DNA of 7,403 nt, from positions 1 to 7,403 of the forward strand of contig VFLE01000160.1 of NCBI GenBank assembly GCA_009885205.1, written 5' to 3'. A model generated the notes under the pieces. It had not been told where the DNA came from. It was given only the letters and a program-made list of their open reading frames with translations, and did no database searches. The stretch is from Candidatus Shapirobacteria bacterium. Its GTDB lineage: Bacteria; Patescibacteriota; Microgenomatia; UBA12405. The position numbers were made by a program, and so were the translations under genes. Position 1 is the stretch's first letter; every line of letters begins with the position of its first letter. Of this stretch, positions 1-5,401 are shown piece after piece.

Positions 1-63
1 AAGGCTTAACTTGTTCCCGAGCCAAAAAGCTATTTTATCTCGTTCATTAGGTTGTATTTGCAT
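1..63 (-). CDS. Partial 5' end of a minus-strand gene, possibly HTH/transposase
   Basis: Reading the minus strand from an ATG at 63-61 gives 21 open codons to the left edge, beginning MQIQPNERDKIAFLAREQ. The gene is truncated by the window, so length and product are unknown. The ERDKIAFLAREQ stretch resembles the first helix of helix-turn-helix domains at the N-terminus of IS30-type and related transposases, where a similar x-x-ERxxI-x-x-L pattern precedes the DNA-binding helices. That is a weak resemblance from very few residues. Support for a real gene is the -10-like TAAAAT placed exactly 6 bases before the ATG, the same geometry as the divergent lexA promoter. There is no Shine-Dalgarno sequence. 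Chance openness over 21 codons is possible. Confidence 0.45.
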   Translation of the reverse strand, partial: MQIQPNERDKIAFWLGNKLSL

Positions 64-75
64 ACCTGAATTTTA
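64..75 (-). promoter_or_regulatory. Candidate leaderless -10 element for the left-edge gene
   Basis: On the minus strand TAAAAT (plus positions 70-75) is followed by 6 bases and then the ATG at 63, so the expected transcription start falls on the A of the start codon. No good -35 hexamer is seen at 16-18 bases. The 6 spacer bases are also one arm of the inverted repeat ACCTGA/TCAGGT (64-69 and 78-83). Confidence 0.35.
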
Positions 76-109
76 CATCAGGTGTTCGGAATGGATTTTG
101 AACTCAGGT
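64..109. repeat. Short inverted and direct repeats in the lexA divergent region
   Basis: ACCTGA at 64-69 is the inverse complement of TCAGGT at 78-83 (8-base loop), and TCAGGT recurs at 104-109. The octamer TGTTCGGA at 83-90 recurs at 140-147, inside the lexA promoter spacer. These lie between two divergent starts, so they could be regulator half-sites or, if the left gene is a transposase, part of an element terminus. No function can be assigned from sequence alone. Confidence 0.35.
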
Positions 110-125
110 AACATAAATTTGCTTC

Positions 126-159
126 TTGACTTGGGGTTTTGTTCGGATAGAATAATAGT
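126..159 (+). promoter_or_regulatory. lexA promoter, predicted leaderless
   Basis: TTGACT (126-131) and TAGAAT (148-153) are separated by 16 bases and match sigma-70 -35 and -10 elements well. The -10 is followed by 6 bases and then the ATG at 160, so the predicted transcription start is the first base of the lexA start codon. There is no Shine-Dalgarno sequence. TGTTCGGA at 140-147 lies in the spacer and overlaps the region an autorepressor would occupy. Confidence 0.7.
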
Positions 160-774
160 ATGACAGCAATAATATATAAAAGGCAAAAAGAGATTTTAGA
201 ATTGATTATAAAATCAATCAATAAATATGGTTATGCTCCAACTTTGACCGAAATTGCGGATAAATTAGGTTTGTCATCTTTGGCGACGGTCCATGAACAT
301 TTGGCGACTTTAGAAAAAAAAGGTTTTATTCGACGTTATCGGGGAGCGGTGCGAGGGATTGAGGTGTTGGAACAGGCTAACGGAATACCCAATAGTGTTG
401 AACTGCCAATATTGGGTTTTATTGCCTGTGGTGAACCTCTAGAGCCATACACTGATCCAAATGCTACCTTGGCAGTGTCGGTGGGAGTAGTTAAATCGAG
501 CGATAAATCGTTTGTGTTGCAGGCCAAGGGTGACTCAATGGTCGATGACGGGATTTTGAGTGGTGATTTTGTGGTAGTTAAGGAACAATTAAGTGCCAAT
601 AATGGTGATATTGTAGTGGCGGTGTTGAAAAATGGTTTTGCTACATTGAAGCGATATTACGAAGAAGTCGGGAGAATTCGTCTTCAACCGGCCAATTCGA
701 CAATGTCACCAATGTATGTAACTGATGTGACGATTAGGGGAAAAGTTGTGGCGGTTATAAGACAATTTGCGTAA
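160..774 (+). CDS. lexA: LexA repressor (SOS regulator, self-cleaving)
   Basis: Transcriptional repressor of the SOS response that cleaves itself when stimulated by RecA on single-stranded DNA. The 204 residues match the usual LexA length. Residues about 1-70 form a winged helix (ILELIIKSINKYGYAPTLTEIA, then LGLSSLATVHEHLATLEKKGFI). Residues about 80-204 are the S24 peptidase domain. The catalytic serine is S126 in AKGDSMVDDGI and the lysine is K164 in GFATLKRY. The scissile bond is C90-G91 in LGFIACGEP. Most LexA proteins have Ala-Gly here; Cys-Gly is known from UmuD, so cleavage is expected to work. The ATG at 160 fits the promoter spacing exactly. The gene is divergent from the left-edge gene and followed after 21 bases by a small zinc-ribbon gene. 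Autoregulation is expected for the family, but no recognisable SOS box palindrome was found. Confidence 0.95.
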   Translation: MTAIIYKRQKEILELIIKSINKYGYAPTLTEIADKLGLSSLATVHEHLATLEKKGFIRRYRGAVRGIEVLEQANGIPNSVELPILGFIACGEPLEPYTDPNATLAVSVGVVKSSDKSFVLQAKGDSMVDDGILSGDFVVVKEQLSANNGDIVVAVLKNGFATLKRYYEEVGRIRLQPANSTMSPMYVTDVTIRGKVVAVIRQFA

Positions 775-795
775 ATTATTTTTTTAATAAAAAAT

Positions 796-942
796 ATGAA
801 ATGTCCAAAATGTGGAATGGAGATGAAAGTTAAGAAGCAAGATGTTAGTAATAACCCCGATAATGGGAAAAATTATGAGAGGGCTGTTAATGTTTGTGAA
901 ATGTGTGACATTTGGGTTACTGTTGAAGAGCCAACACTTTAA
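796..942 (+). CDS. 48-residue zinc-ribbon protein, function unknown
   Basis: A short ORF starting MKCPKCGMEMKV and ending VTVEEPTL, with two CxxC knuckles: C3-C6 and C34-C37 (CEMCDIWV). This is a four-cysteine zinc ribbon with about 27 residues between knuckles, and nothing else fits in the protein. Similar stand-alone ribbons are common in small-genome bacteria and are usually unassigned; the N-terminus recalls NrdR, but the ATP-cone domain is absent, so it is not NrdR. It lies 21 bases after lexA on the same strand and could be co-transcribed. A weak -10 (TTTAAT, 783-788) sits 7 bases before the ATG, so an independent leaderless transcript is also possible. No Shine-Dalgarno sequence. A longer open frame overlaps it in another register, but the cysteine pattern favours this one. 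Confidence 0.75.
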   Translation: MKCPKCGMEMKVKKQDVSNNPDNGKNYERAVNVCEMCDIWVTVEEPTL

Positions 943-950
943 TTATATGG

Positions 951-979
951 TTGAAATGTCAAAGGAACTTTGGTATAGT
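951..979 (+). promoter_or_regulatory. Promoter for the NYN-rsmI operon
   Basis: TTGAAA (951-956) and TATAGT (974-979) are spaced by exactly 17 bases, the best-spaced sigma-70 promoter in the window. Predicted start is near 986, giving a leader of about 44 bases before the ATG at 1030. That leader consists almost entirely of the hairpin at 995-1023 and its T tract. Confidence 0.65.
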
Positions 980-994
980 ATAGATACTAAAATC

Positions 995-1029
995 TCCTGC
1001 GACACCTTTGGGTCTTCGCAGGATTTTTT
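995..1029 (+). terminator. Terminator-like hairpin that also covers the NYN ribosome binding site
   Basis: TCCTGCGA (995-1002) pairs with TCGCAGGA (1016-1023). An inner ACC/GGT helix (1004-1006 with 1011-1013) can extend the stem. Six T residues (1024-1029) follow, and then the ATG of the NYN gene. This is the form of an intrinsic terminator. It could end transcription from lexA and the zinc-ribbon gene. The 3' arm contains AGGA (1020-1023) at 6 bases from the ATG, the correct Shine-Dalgarno spacing, so the fold would hide the binding site. Attenuation or translational occlusion is therefore possible; which one operates is not decidable here. Confidence 0.7.
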
Positions 1030-1560
1030 ATGAATAAATGTGTAATTTTAATTGACGGAAGTAATTTTTACTTTAAATTAAAAGATTTAAAATTACAGAG
1101 ATTATTGAGTTTTGATTTTATTAATTTTGCTAAATTTCTTGCTGATAATGATGAAGTCGTATCAGCTGTTTATTATATTGGAGCTGTAAAAACTGATGGT
1201 ACAAAAAAGACTCAAAAGCTTTTTGATGATCAAAGACGATTACTTTCACATTTAAAAAAACATAACTATACTTATACTTTGGGATATCTATTGAAATCGA
1301 ATGGTGTATTTCATGAGAAAGGTGTTGATGTGAATATTGCAGTAGATATTTTGGTTACTACTTATGAAAATTTAGCTGATCGAATTATTTTGGTTTCATC
1401 TGATACTGATTTGTTACCTGCGATTAAGAAAGCTCAAGAAAAAGGAAAGACAGTTGAGTATGTTGGTTTTTTACATCAGCCTAGTCAGGCAATGAAATTG
1501 AGGTGTACTAGTTTTAGACTGTTGTCAAAAAATGATTTATTAAAATTTGTTTCAGTGTAA
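1030..1560 (+). CDS. NYN (PIN-like, LabA/DUF88-type) putative ribonuclease
   Basis: A 176-residue single-domain protein of the NYN/LabA group, which has the PIN-type nuclease fold and acts, where studied, on RNA with divalent metal. The diagnostic acidic residues are visible: D9 in VILIDGSNFY, D100 and D106 in EKGVDVNIAVDIL, and D125/D127 in LVSSDTDLLPAI, followed by the KTVEYVG strand. No extra RNA-binding or membrane segment is present. The substrate is unknown. The ATG lies directly after a hairpin and T6 run, with AGGA 6 bases upstream, the only good Shine-Dalgarno sequence seen in this window. The stop codon is 4 bases before rsmI, so the two are probably translated from one mRNA. The partner suggests RNA-related work, but that is inference. 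Family assignment is secure; biochemical activity is not shown. Confidence 0.88.
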   Translation: MNKCVILIDGSNFYFKLKDLKLQRLLSFDFINFAKFLADNDEVVSAVYYIGAVKTDGTKKTQKLFDDQRRLLSHLKKHNYTYTLGYLLKSNGVFHEKGVDVNIAVDILVTTYENLADRIILVSSDTDLLPAIKKAQEKGKTVEYVGFLHQPSQAMKLRCTSFRLLSKNDLLKFVSV

Positions 1561-1564
1561 AATT

Positions 1565-2203
1565 ATGTTGTATATCATTTCTACCCCCATTGGAAATTTA
1601 AAGGATATTACGCTACGAGCAATTGAGACTCTTAATAAACTTGACGTACTTTTGTGTGAAGACACAAGAAAGACAGGTTTTTTACTTAGTGAATTAGAGA
1701 TAACCAATAAACCAAAGTTGTTGTCATTTTATGATGAGGTTGAGGCGCAAAAAATTCCCGAGGTGATTAAAATGCTTAATGATAATTTAGAAGTGGGGTT
1801 GGTGACCGATGCCGGGACTCCCCTATTGTCTGACCCGGGCTGGTTGCTAGTTAAAAAATGCCGAGAATTGGGGTTAAGTTATACGGCCCTGCCGGGGGCT
1901 TGTGCTGTTATAAATGCAGCTGTACTGTCTGGTCTACCTATTCAGCGTTTTTCGTTTTTGGGTTTTATGCCCAGAAAAGAGGGAGATATTAAAAAGATTT
2001 TGGAAAAATATAAAAATTTTGAAGGAGTAAAAATATTGTATGAATCCCCTGTTAGAGCCGAGAAAACTTTTAAATTAATTAAAGAAGTTTTTGGAGAAGA
2101 GACGGAAGTGAGAATTGTCCGAGAAATGACGAAAAAATTTGAAGAGGTATTGGATAGTGTTGGAGATGATTTGAGAGGAGAGGTTGTAATATTATGGGTG
2201 TAA
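1565..2203 (+). CDS. rsmI: 16S rRNA (cytidine(1402)-2'-O)-methyltransferase RsmI, short form
   Basis: Uses S-adenosylmethionine to methylate the 2'-OH of C1402 in 16S rRNA at the ribosomal decoding centre. The 212 residues show the tetrapyrrole-methylase fold motifs in order: LYIISTPIGNLKDITLRA (2-19), CEDTRKT (31-37), VTDAGTPLLSDPG (80-92), ALPGACAVINA (108-118), SGLPIQRFSFLGFMPRK (122-138), YESPVRA (159-165) and REMTKKFEE (186-194), ending GEVVILWV. Typical RsmI proteins are about 275-290 residues; this one stops at the end of the methylase domain and lacks the C-terminal extension. SPVR replaces the usual SPHR. The frame is open for six codons upstream, but the ATG at 1565 aligns with the family N-terminus and follows the NYN stop by 4 bases, pointing to translational coupling. 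There is no Shine-Dalgarno sequence. Confidence 0.94.
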   Translation: MLYIISTPIGNLKDITLRAIETLNKLDVLLCEDTRKTGFLLSELEITNKPKLLSFYDEVEAQKIPEVIKMLNDNLEVGLVTDAGTPLLSDPGWLLVKKCRELGLSYTALPGACAVINAAVLSGLPIQRFSFLGFMPRKEGDIKKILEKYKNFEGVKILYESPVRAEKTFKLIKEVFGEETEVRIVREMTKKFEEVLDSVGDDLRGEVVILWV

Positions 2204-2218
2204 TGATATATTATCGAT
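2184..2218 (+). promoter_or_regulatory. Leaderless promoter inside the 3' end of rsmI
   Basis: TTGTAA (2184-2189), a 17-base spacer, then TATATT (2207-2212), 6 bases, and the ATG at 2219. The predicted transcription start is the A of that ATG. The -35 element lies within the last codons of rsmI, so the small downstream gene is probably expressed separately from the NYN-rsmI operon. Confidence 0.65.
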
Positions 2219-2455
2219 ATGTCAAATAAATGTGAAATTAAAAGAGTTGCTCTTCTTTTGCATGCAGTTGTTAAGGATGGTGATGGTAAATTATCTTTTA
2301 CTCCTTTTCGTTATAAAGGGGAAAGAGATATTTGTATTGAACATCAAGATATTGGAAAGCCAGATATTAGTAGATTAACGATTGAAAATTTAGGGAAATA
2401 TTTTTATGGACTGACGATTGGGGAGTGTCCTGAAAGTCGACCTATTTCTTCGTAA
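2219..2455 (+). CDS. Small protein of unknown function (78 residues)
   Basis: I do not recognise this protein. It begins MSNKCEIKRVALLLHAVV and ends CPESRPISS. It has no predicted signal peptide, membrane segment or clear metal site (two isolated cysteines, C5 and C70). Composition is mixed and soluble-looking, with a possible beta strand at KRVALLLHAVV (8-18) and charged loops after it. Support for it being real comes from its well-formed promoter with exact leaderless spacing and its position in an otherwise empty gap after rsmI. It converges on ppsA. Its TAA stop codon (2453-2455) lies inside the first copy of a 34-bp direct repeat derived from the end of ppsA, so its present C-terminus may have been set by that rearrangement. 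Confidence 0.7.
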   Translation: MSNKCEIKRVALLLHAVVKDGDGKLSFTPFRYKGERDICIEHQDIGKPDISRLTIENLGKYFYGLTIGECPESRPISS

Positions 2456-2485
2456 TCTTTCGATTTTCGGCCTAGTGGATGATTT
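2452..2485. repeat. 34-bp direct repeat, copy A (relic of the ppsA 3' end)
   Basis: Matches 2610-2643 at 33 of 34 positions (mismatch at 2473, T here and C in copy B). In the ppsA frame on the minus strand it would read I-I-H-stop-A-E-N-R-K-I, then T-K-K and a stop at 2444-2442. The single substitution turns the tryptophan codon TGG into TAG. It therefore looks like a decayed duplicate of the ppsA terminus. It starts one base before the stop codon of the preceding plus-strand gene. Confidence 0.85.
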
Positions 2486-2517
2486 ATTCTAAGTATCTAA
2501 ACAATATTTTGTATTTC

Positions 2518-2545
2518 GTAGAGACGTGATTAATCACGTCTCTAC
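2518..2545. repeat. 28-bp perfect palindrome
   Basis: The half-site GTAGAGACGTGATT (2518-2531) is followed directly by its exact reverse complement (2532-2545), with no spacer. It lies between two convergent genes (stops at 2455 and 2573). Palindromes beginning GTAGAGACG are, from memory, a recurrent dispersed repeat type in several bacterial groups including cyanobacteria, so this is probably a REP- or MITE-like unit. It lacks an immediately adjacent T tract on either strand, so it is a poor canonical terminator, although a cruciform or a long RNA hairpin could still slow polymerase or protect 3' ends. Confidence 0.9.
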
Positions 2546-2572
2546 CCAAAATAAATGTTGTTATTTTTTTGA

Positions 2573-4861
2573 TTATTTTCGATCAGTCTTTCGCCTCGCC
2601 GGCGGGGCAGTAATCTTTCGATTTTCGGCCCAGTGGATGATTTCTCGGGTGTGGGTGATGGCATCAGGGGAAACGGAGATAGAAGTAATCCCCCATTTAA
2701 CTAATTTTTCAACTAAATCAGGGTGATTGCTGGGGGCTTGGCCGCAAATTCCGACCATAATACCGCGTTTTTTGGCCTTAGTTACCAATCTTTTTAAACT
2801 CCACATTACTGCAGGATCCATTTCATTAAAGTCACGGGCGACTTCAGAATTGTCGCGATCTAGCCCGAGAGTTAACATGGTTAAATCATTACTGCCAATA
2901 GAAATACCATCGATGCCAACATCAATAAATTTGTCCAAAAGAATGACATTACTAGGAATTTCGGCCATCATAAATAACTTAAAAGAAGGGCTGCGAAGCA
3001 ATCCGGCCCCAGCAATAATTTTTTTGATTTCAAAAAGTTCCCTTGGGGTACGACAAAATGGGATCATCAACCAAAGATTTTTTAGACTAAATTTATTGCG
3101 GACAATTTTGATGGCTTCTAGTTCCATTTGAAAAACTTCGGGCGAGTGAATGTAGCGGCCAGCACCACGAAAACCTAACATGGGGTTTGATTCTTCGGGT
3201 TCGTATAATTTGCCAAAACTAAGAGAACGATATTCATTAGTTTTAAAATCGGAAGCCCGATAAATAACGGGGCGAGGATTAAAATTTTTACAAAATTCGG
3301 TGATACCACTGGCTAATTTGGCAATATATTCTTTTTGCTTACCTTCGGCGATAATTCGTTTAGGATGAACACCAATATTGGCCATCATAAATTCGGCACG
3401 TAAAAGACCAATACCATCGACATCTTTTTTGCTTATCTCTTTAGATAATTCAGGTTCGCCAAGATTGACATAAAGTTTAGTAGCTGTTTTTAAGGCTATT
3501 TTTGGGACAATTTTATTAATTGTGGGTTGATTAATTAATAAATTGCCGGACCAAATACGGCCGGTTGATCCGTCAATAGTGACTATATCCCCTTCTTTAA
3601 TAATTTTGGTAGCGGTTTTAGTACCGACGACACAAGGGGTGCCTAATTCGCGAGAGACGATAGCGGCATGAGAAGTTTGACCACCTTTGTCAGTAATTAT
3701 GCCCGCGACTTTTTTCATGGCGGGGACAAAATCGGGAGTGGTCATAGTAATAACCATAATTTGACCAGTTTTAACGCGATTTATTTCGGTCTCATTTTTG
3801 ATTAAAATAGCAGGACCACTGGCAAACCCTGGGCTGGCGGCTTCACCTTGTAAAATGGGGGTGTCAGTAATATCGAATTTTTTGGTGGCAGCATTGCTTA
3901 AAGTTGTAATTGGACGAGTTTGAACAACATAAAATTTACCCTTTTCAATGGCAAATTCTATGTCTTGTGGTTTACCATAATGATTGTGTAATTTTTGTCC
4001 AACCTTGGCAATTTTTAAGGCAGTCGCATCATCAATTTTTATTTTATTTTGTTTGTATTTAGGGACATCAACTTCAATAGTTTCATTAATATTTTTGGTT
4101 AGTTGTCGATCTTGACTGACATTATTTTTTTGTTTAATGGTCCAAGTTGATTTGTCAACGATAAATTGATCGGGAGTAATGACACCTTGGACAATATATT
4201 CACCTAGTCCCCAAATAGCCTCAATGATTATTTCATTTTTATTATTGGAAACTGGATTGGCAGTAAACATAATACCGGAAATTTCACTTTGAACCATTTT
4301 TTGGATAGGGACGGCGACACCAACTTTGAAATGGTCGTATTTCTTTTTGACTCGATAAAAAATAGAACGAGGAGTAAAAAGAGAGGCCCAACAGTCGCGA
4401 ACACGGTGTAAAACGTTACTCTCACCAATGACATTTAAATAGGTGTCTTGTTGGCCAGCAAACGAGGCATCGAGGCTGTCTTCGGCGGTGGCACTAGAAC
4501 GAACGGCGACGGGCATGTCGACTAGACCGCCAAAATTGCCTAGTTTTTTGTAAGCGGTCATAATTTGGACACTGACGTCATGAGTAAAAGAAGCCTTTTT
4601 GATTAAGGCTCGAATTTTTTTGGAGGCGGCTTGAAGCTCGTCGGGATGATCGACATTGGTGATACTTAAAATATTTTTAATTTCAGGTTTTAGTTTATTG
4701 GTTTCAATAAAATCAAAATAGGTATCGGCGGTGACGACAAAACCATTGGGGACAGGGATGCCGAGACTATACATTTCCCCCAAGTTTGCGCCTTTTCCAC
4801 CGACAATATTGACATCTTCAAAATGAATATCTTTAAACCATAATAAGCAAGATTTCTGCAT
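2573..4861 (-). CDS. ppsA: Phosphoenolpyruvate synthase (pyruvate, water dikinase)
   Basis: Interconverts pyruvate + ATP + water with phosphoenolpyruvate + AMP + phosphate in the cytoplasm, for gluconeogenesis or, in fermenters, possibly glycolysis. At 762 residues it is near the normal length (E. coli enzyme about 790). Domains in order: ATP-grasp nucleotide-binding domain about 15-320 (GGKGANLGEM, VAVRSSATAEDS, GQQDTYLNV, QTRPITT); swivelling phosphohistidine domain about 335-440 with the carrier H398 in KGGQTSHAAIVSRELGTP; C-terminal PEP/pyruvate TIM barrel about 465-750 with R488 (GIGLLRAEF), R565 (GFRGAGRY), GSNDLTMLTLG and catalytic C706 (GICGQAPSNHPD). All catalytic residues are intact. 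The last 12 residues after HWAENRKI are Pro/Arg/Lys-rich and encoded by a GC-rich near-palindrome, an apparent rearranged tail. The ATG at 4861 aligns with the family N-terminus; no Shine-Dalgarno sequence precedes it. Confidence 0.97.
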   Translation of the reverse strand: MQKSCLLWFKDIHFEDVNIVGGKGANLGEMYSLGIPVPNGFVVTADTYFDFIETNKLKPEIKNILSITNVDHPDELQAASKKIRALIKKASFTHDVSVQIMTAYKKLGNFGGLVDMPVAVRSSATAEDSLDASFAGQQDTYLNVIGESNVLHRVRDCWASLFTPRSIFYRVKKKYDHFKVGVAVPIQKMVQSEISGIMFTANPVSNNKNEIIIEAIWGLGEYIVQGVITPDQFIVDKSTWTIKQKNNVSQDRQLTKNINETIEVDVPKYKQNKIKIDDATALKIAKVGQKLHNHYGKPQDIEFAIEKGKFYVVQTRPITTLSNAATKKFDITDTPILQGEAASPGFASGPAILIKNETEINRVKTGQIMVITMTTPDFVPAMKKVAGIITDKGGQTSHAAIVSRELGTPCVVGTKTATKIIKEGDIVTIDGSTGRIWSGNLLINQPTINKIVPKIALKTATKLYVNLGEPELSKEISKKDVDGIGLLRAEFMMANIGVHPKRIIAEGKQKEYIAKLASGITEFCKNFNPRPVIYRASDFKTNEYRSLSFGKLYEPEESNPMLGFRGAGRYIHSPEVFQMELEAIKIVRNKFSLKNLWLMIPFCRTPRELFEIKKIIAGAGLLRSPSFKLFMMAEIPSNVILLDKFIDVGIDGISIGSNDLTMLTLGLDRDNSEVARDFNEMDPAVMWSLKRLVTKAKKRGIMVGICGQAPSNHPDLVEKLVKWGITSISVSPDAITHTREIIHWAENRKITAPPARRKTDRK
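2593..2608. repeat. GC-rich near-palindrome inside the ppsA 3' end
   Basis: GCCTCGCC followed by GGCGGGGC, self-complementary at 7 of 8 positions, in an otherwise AT-rich setting. It encodes part of the unusual C-terminal tail of PpsA. Similar GC-rich palindromes scattered through AT-rich genomes are typical of REP-like repeats, an assignment made by form only. Confidence 0.6.
2610..2643. repeat. 34-bp direct repeat, copy B (within ppsA)
   Basis: Coding copy of the duplication, specifying E-I-I-H-W-A-E-N-R-K-I-T near the PpsA C-terminus. The other copy begins 158 bp to the left. The 124 bp between the copies contains the 28-bp palindrome, an AT-rich stretch and the GC-rich near-palindrome, consistent with insertion or tandem duplication at this gene end. 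Confidence 0.85.
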
Positions 4862-4974
4862 AATTTAAAATTTTTAATTTTTAATTTTTATTCAATTACA
4901 AATGTTTTAATGTTTAAATTTTTAAAATTTATGAATTTAAAATTGATTAAAAATTGTAAATTTCAAATTAAAAA
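4862..4974. other. Almost pure A/T spacer with degenerate self-complementary repeats
   Basis: Only a handful of G or C bases occur across about 113 bases. The motif TTTTTAA is repeated on the left (4869-4890), and its complement TTAAAAATT recurs on the right (about 4947-4976), so the two flanks can pair imperfectly. It separates the cupin gene from ppsA on the minus strand, and any ppsA promoter or leader must lie here, but no -35/-10 pair stands out from the AT background. Spacers of this type are usual in small AT-rich genomes. Confidence 0.6.
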
Positions 4975-5382
4975 TTAGTTATTGTTTGTTGTTTTCCAAC
5001 CACGGTTGGGTGAATTTCTAACTTCATCGGTTTCGTCGGGGCGGGAATAGTCGTCTTGGAGGCGGTGGGTGGTACCAGTTTCACTATTGGAAGCTTCGAC
5101 TAAAACGGTATCAGTGATAGCCATGAGACGATGGACAATTTTTGGTTTAATAGTATAACCAAATTCGGGAACCATGGTCTCGGTTTTTAGAGTATCTTGA
5201 GTTTTGCCCCAAATAATTTGACAATTTCCAGAGATTAAGGTCAGGGTTTCGGTCTTATCGTCGTGATATTGAAGTGACAGTTTGTCACCAGCACTTATCT
5301 TGAGTATTTTTAAAGTGTAGGATAAATTTGACTCGGTTAGAATTAGTTCAGAGCCCCATGGCTTGGTAACAGTAGTTGGCAT
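4975..5382 (-). CDS. Cupin, type II phosphomannose-isomerase-like
   Basis: A 135-residue single-domain cupin resembling the C-terminal isomerase half of bifunctional mannose-1-phosphate guanylyltransferase/mannose-6-phosphate isomerase. Signature features: KPWGSE at 7-12; the first cupin motif AGDKLSLQYHDDKTETLTLISG (31-52), where Q38, H40 and E45 take metal-ligand positions as in the QxH form of this family; the second motif with P80 and H84 (IKPKIVHRL); and the tail RLQDDYSR (107-114). It probably acts on a sugar or sugar phosphate, with mannose-6-phosphate/fructose-6-phosphate isomerisation the first guess. The nucleotidyltransferase domain is absent, so the exact substrate is uncertain. 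Its start lies 19 bases from the holA-like stop, with its own extended -10 in that gap. ppsA follows after the AT spacer. The final residues (GWKTTNNN) are low-complexity. Confidence 0.85.
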   Translation of the reverse strand: MPTTVTKPWGSELILTESNLSYTLKILKISAGDKLSLQYHDDKTETLTLISGNCQIIWGKTQDTLKTETMVPEFGYTIKPKIVHRLMAITDTVLVEASNSETGTTHRLQDDYSRPDETDEVRNSPNRGWKTTNNN

Positions 5383-5397
5383 TAGAAAATAATAGCA
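5383..5397 (-). promoter_or_regulatory. Extended -10, leaderless promoter of the cupin gene
   Basis: On the minus strand TGC-TATTAT (plus positions 5389-5397) fits the extended -10 pattern TGnTATAAT. Six bases separate it from the ATG at 5382, placing the predicted start on the A of the ATG. No -35 hexamer is evident, as expected for an extended -10 promoter. It sits entirely in the 19-base gap behind the holA-like gene. Confidence 0.55.
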
Positions 5398-5401
5398 GAA
5401 A

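Noticed and set aside
84..103. GTTC...GAAC inverted pair as an SOS box
   Set aside because: The half-sites are in the opposite order and 12 bases apart, unlike the GAAC-N4-GTTC form used by many Gram-positive LexA proteins.
336..599. Minus-strand reading frame inside lexA
   Set aside because: It is antisense to a well-conserved gene and low in recognisable content, so it is a shadow frame.
842..1033. A 63-codon plus-strand reading frame running to the NYN start
   Set aside because: It overlaps the zinc-ribbon gene in another register, crosses the promoter and the hairpin, and its protein has no recognisable features.
2518..2572. The 28-bp palindrome as an intrinsic terminator
   Set aside because: No T tract directly follows on either strand; the nearest plus-strand T run is about 18 bases away.
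2526..3131. Two plus-strand reading frames opposite the ppsA 3' half
   Set aside because: They are antisense to conserved PpsA motifs and have no family resemblance or start signals.
4228..4434. Minus-strand frame within ppsA
   Set aside because: It lies in a different register on the same strand as an intact, motif-rich gene.
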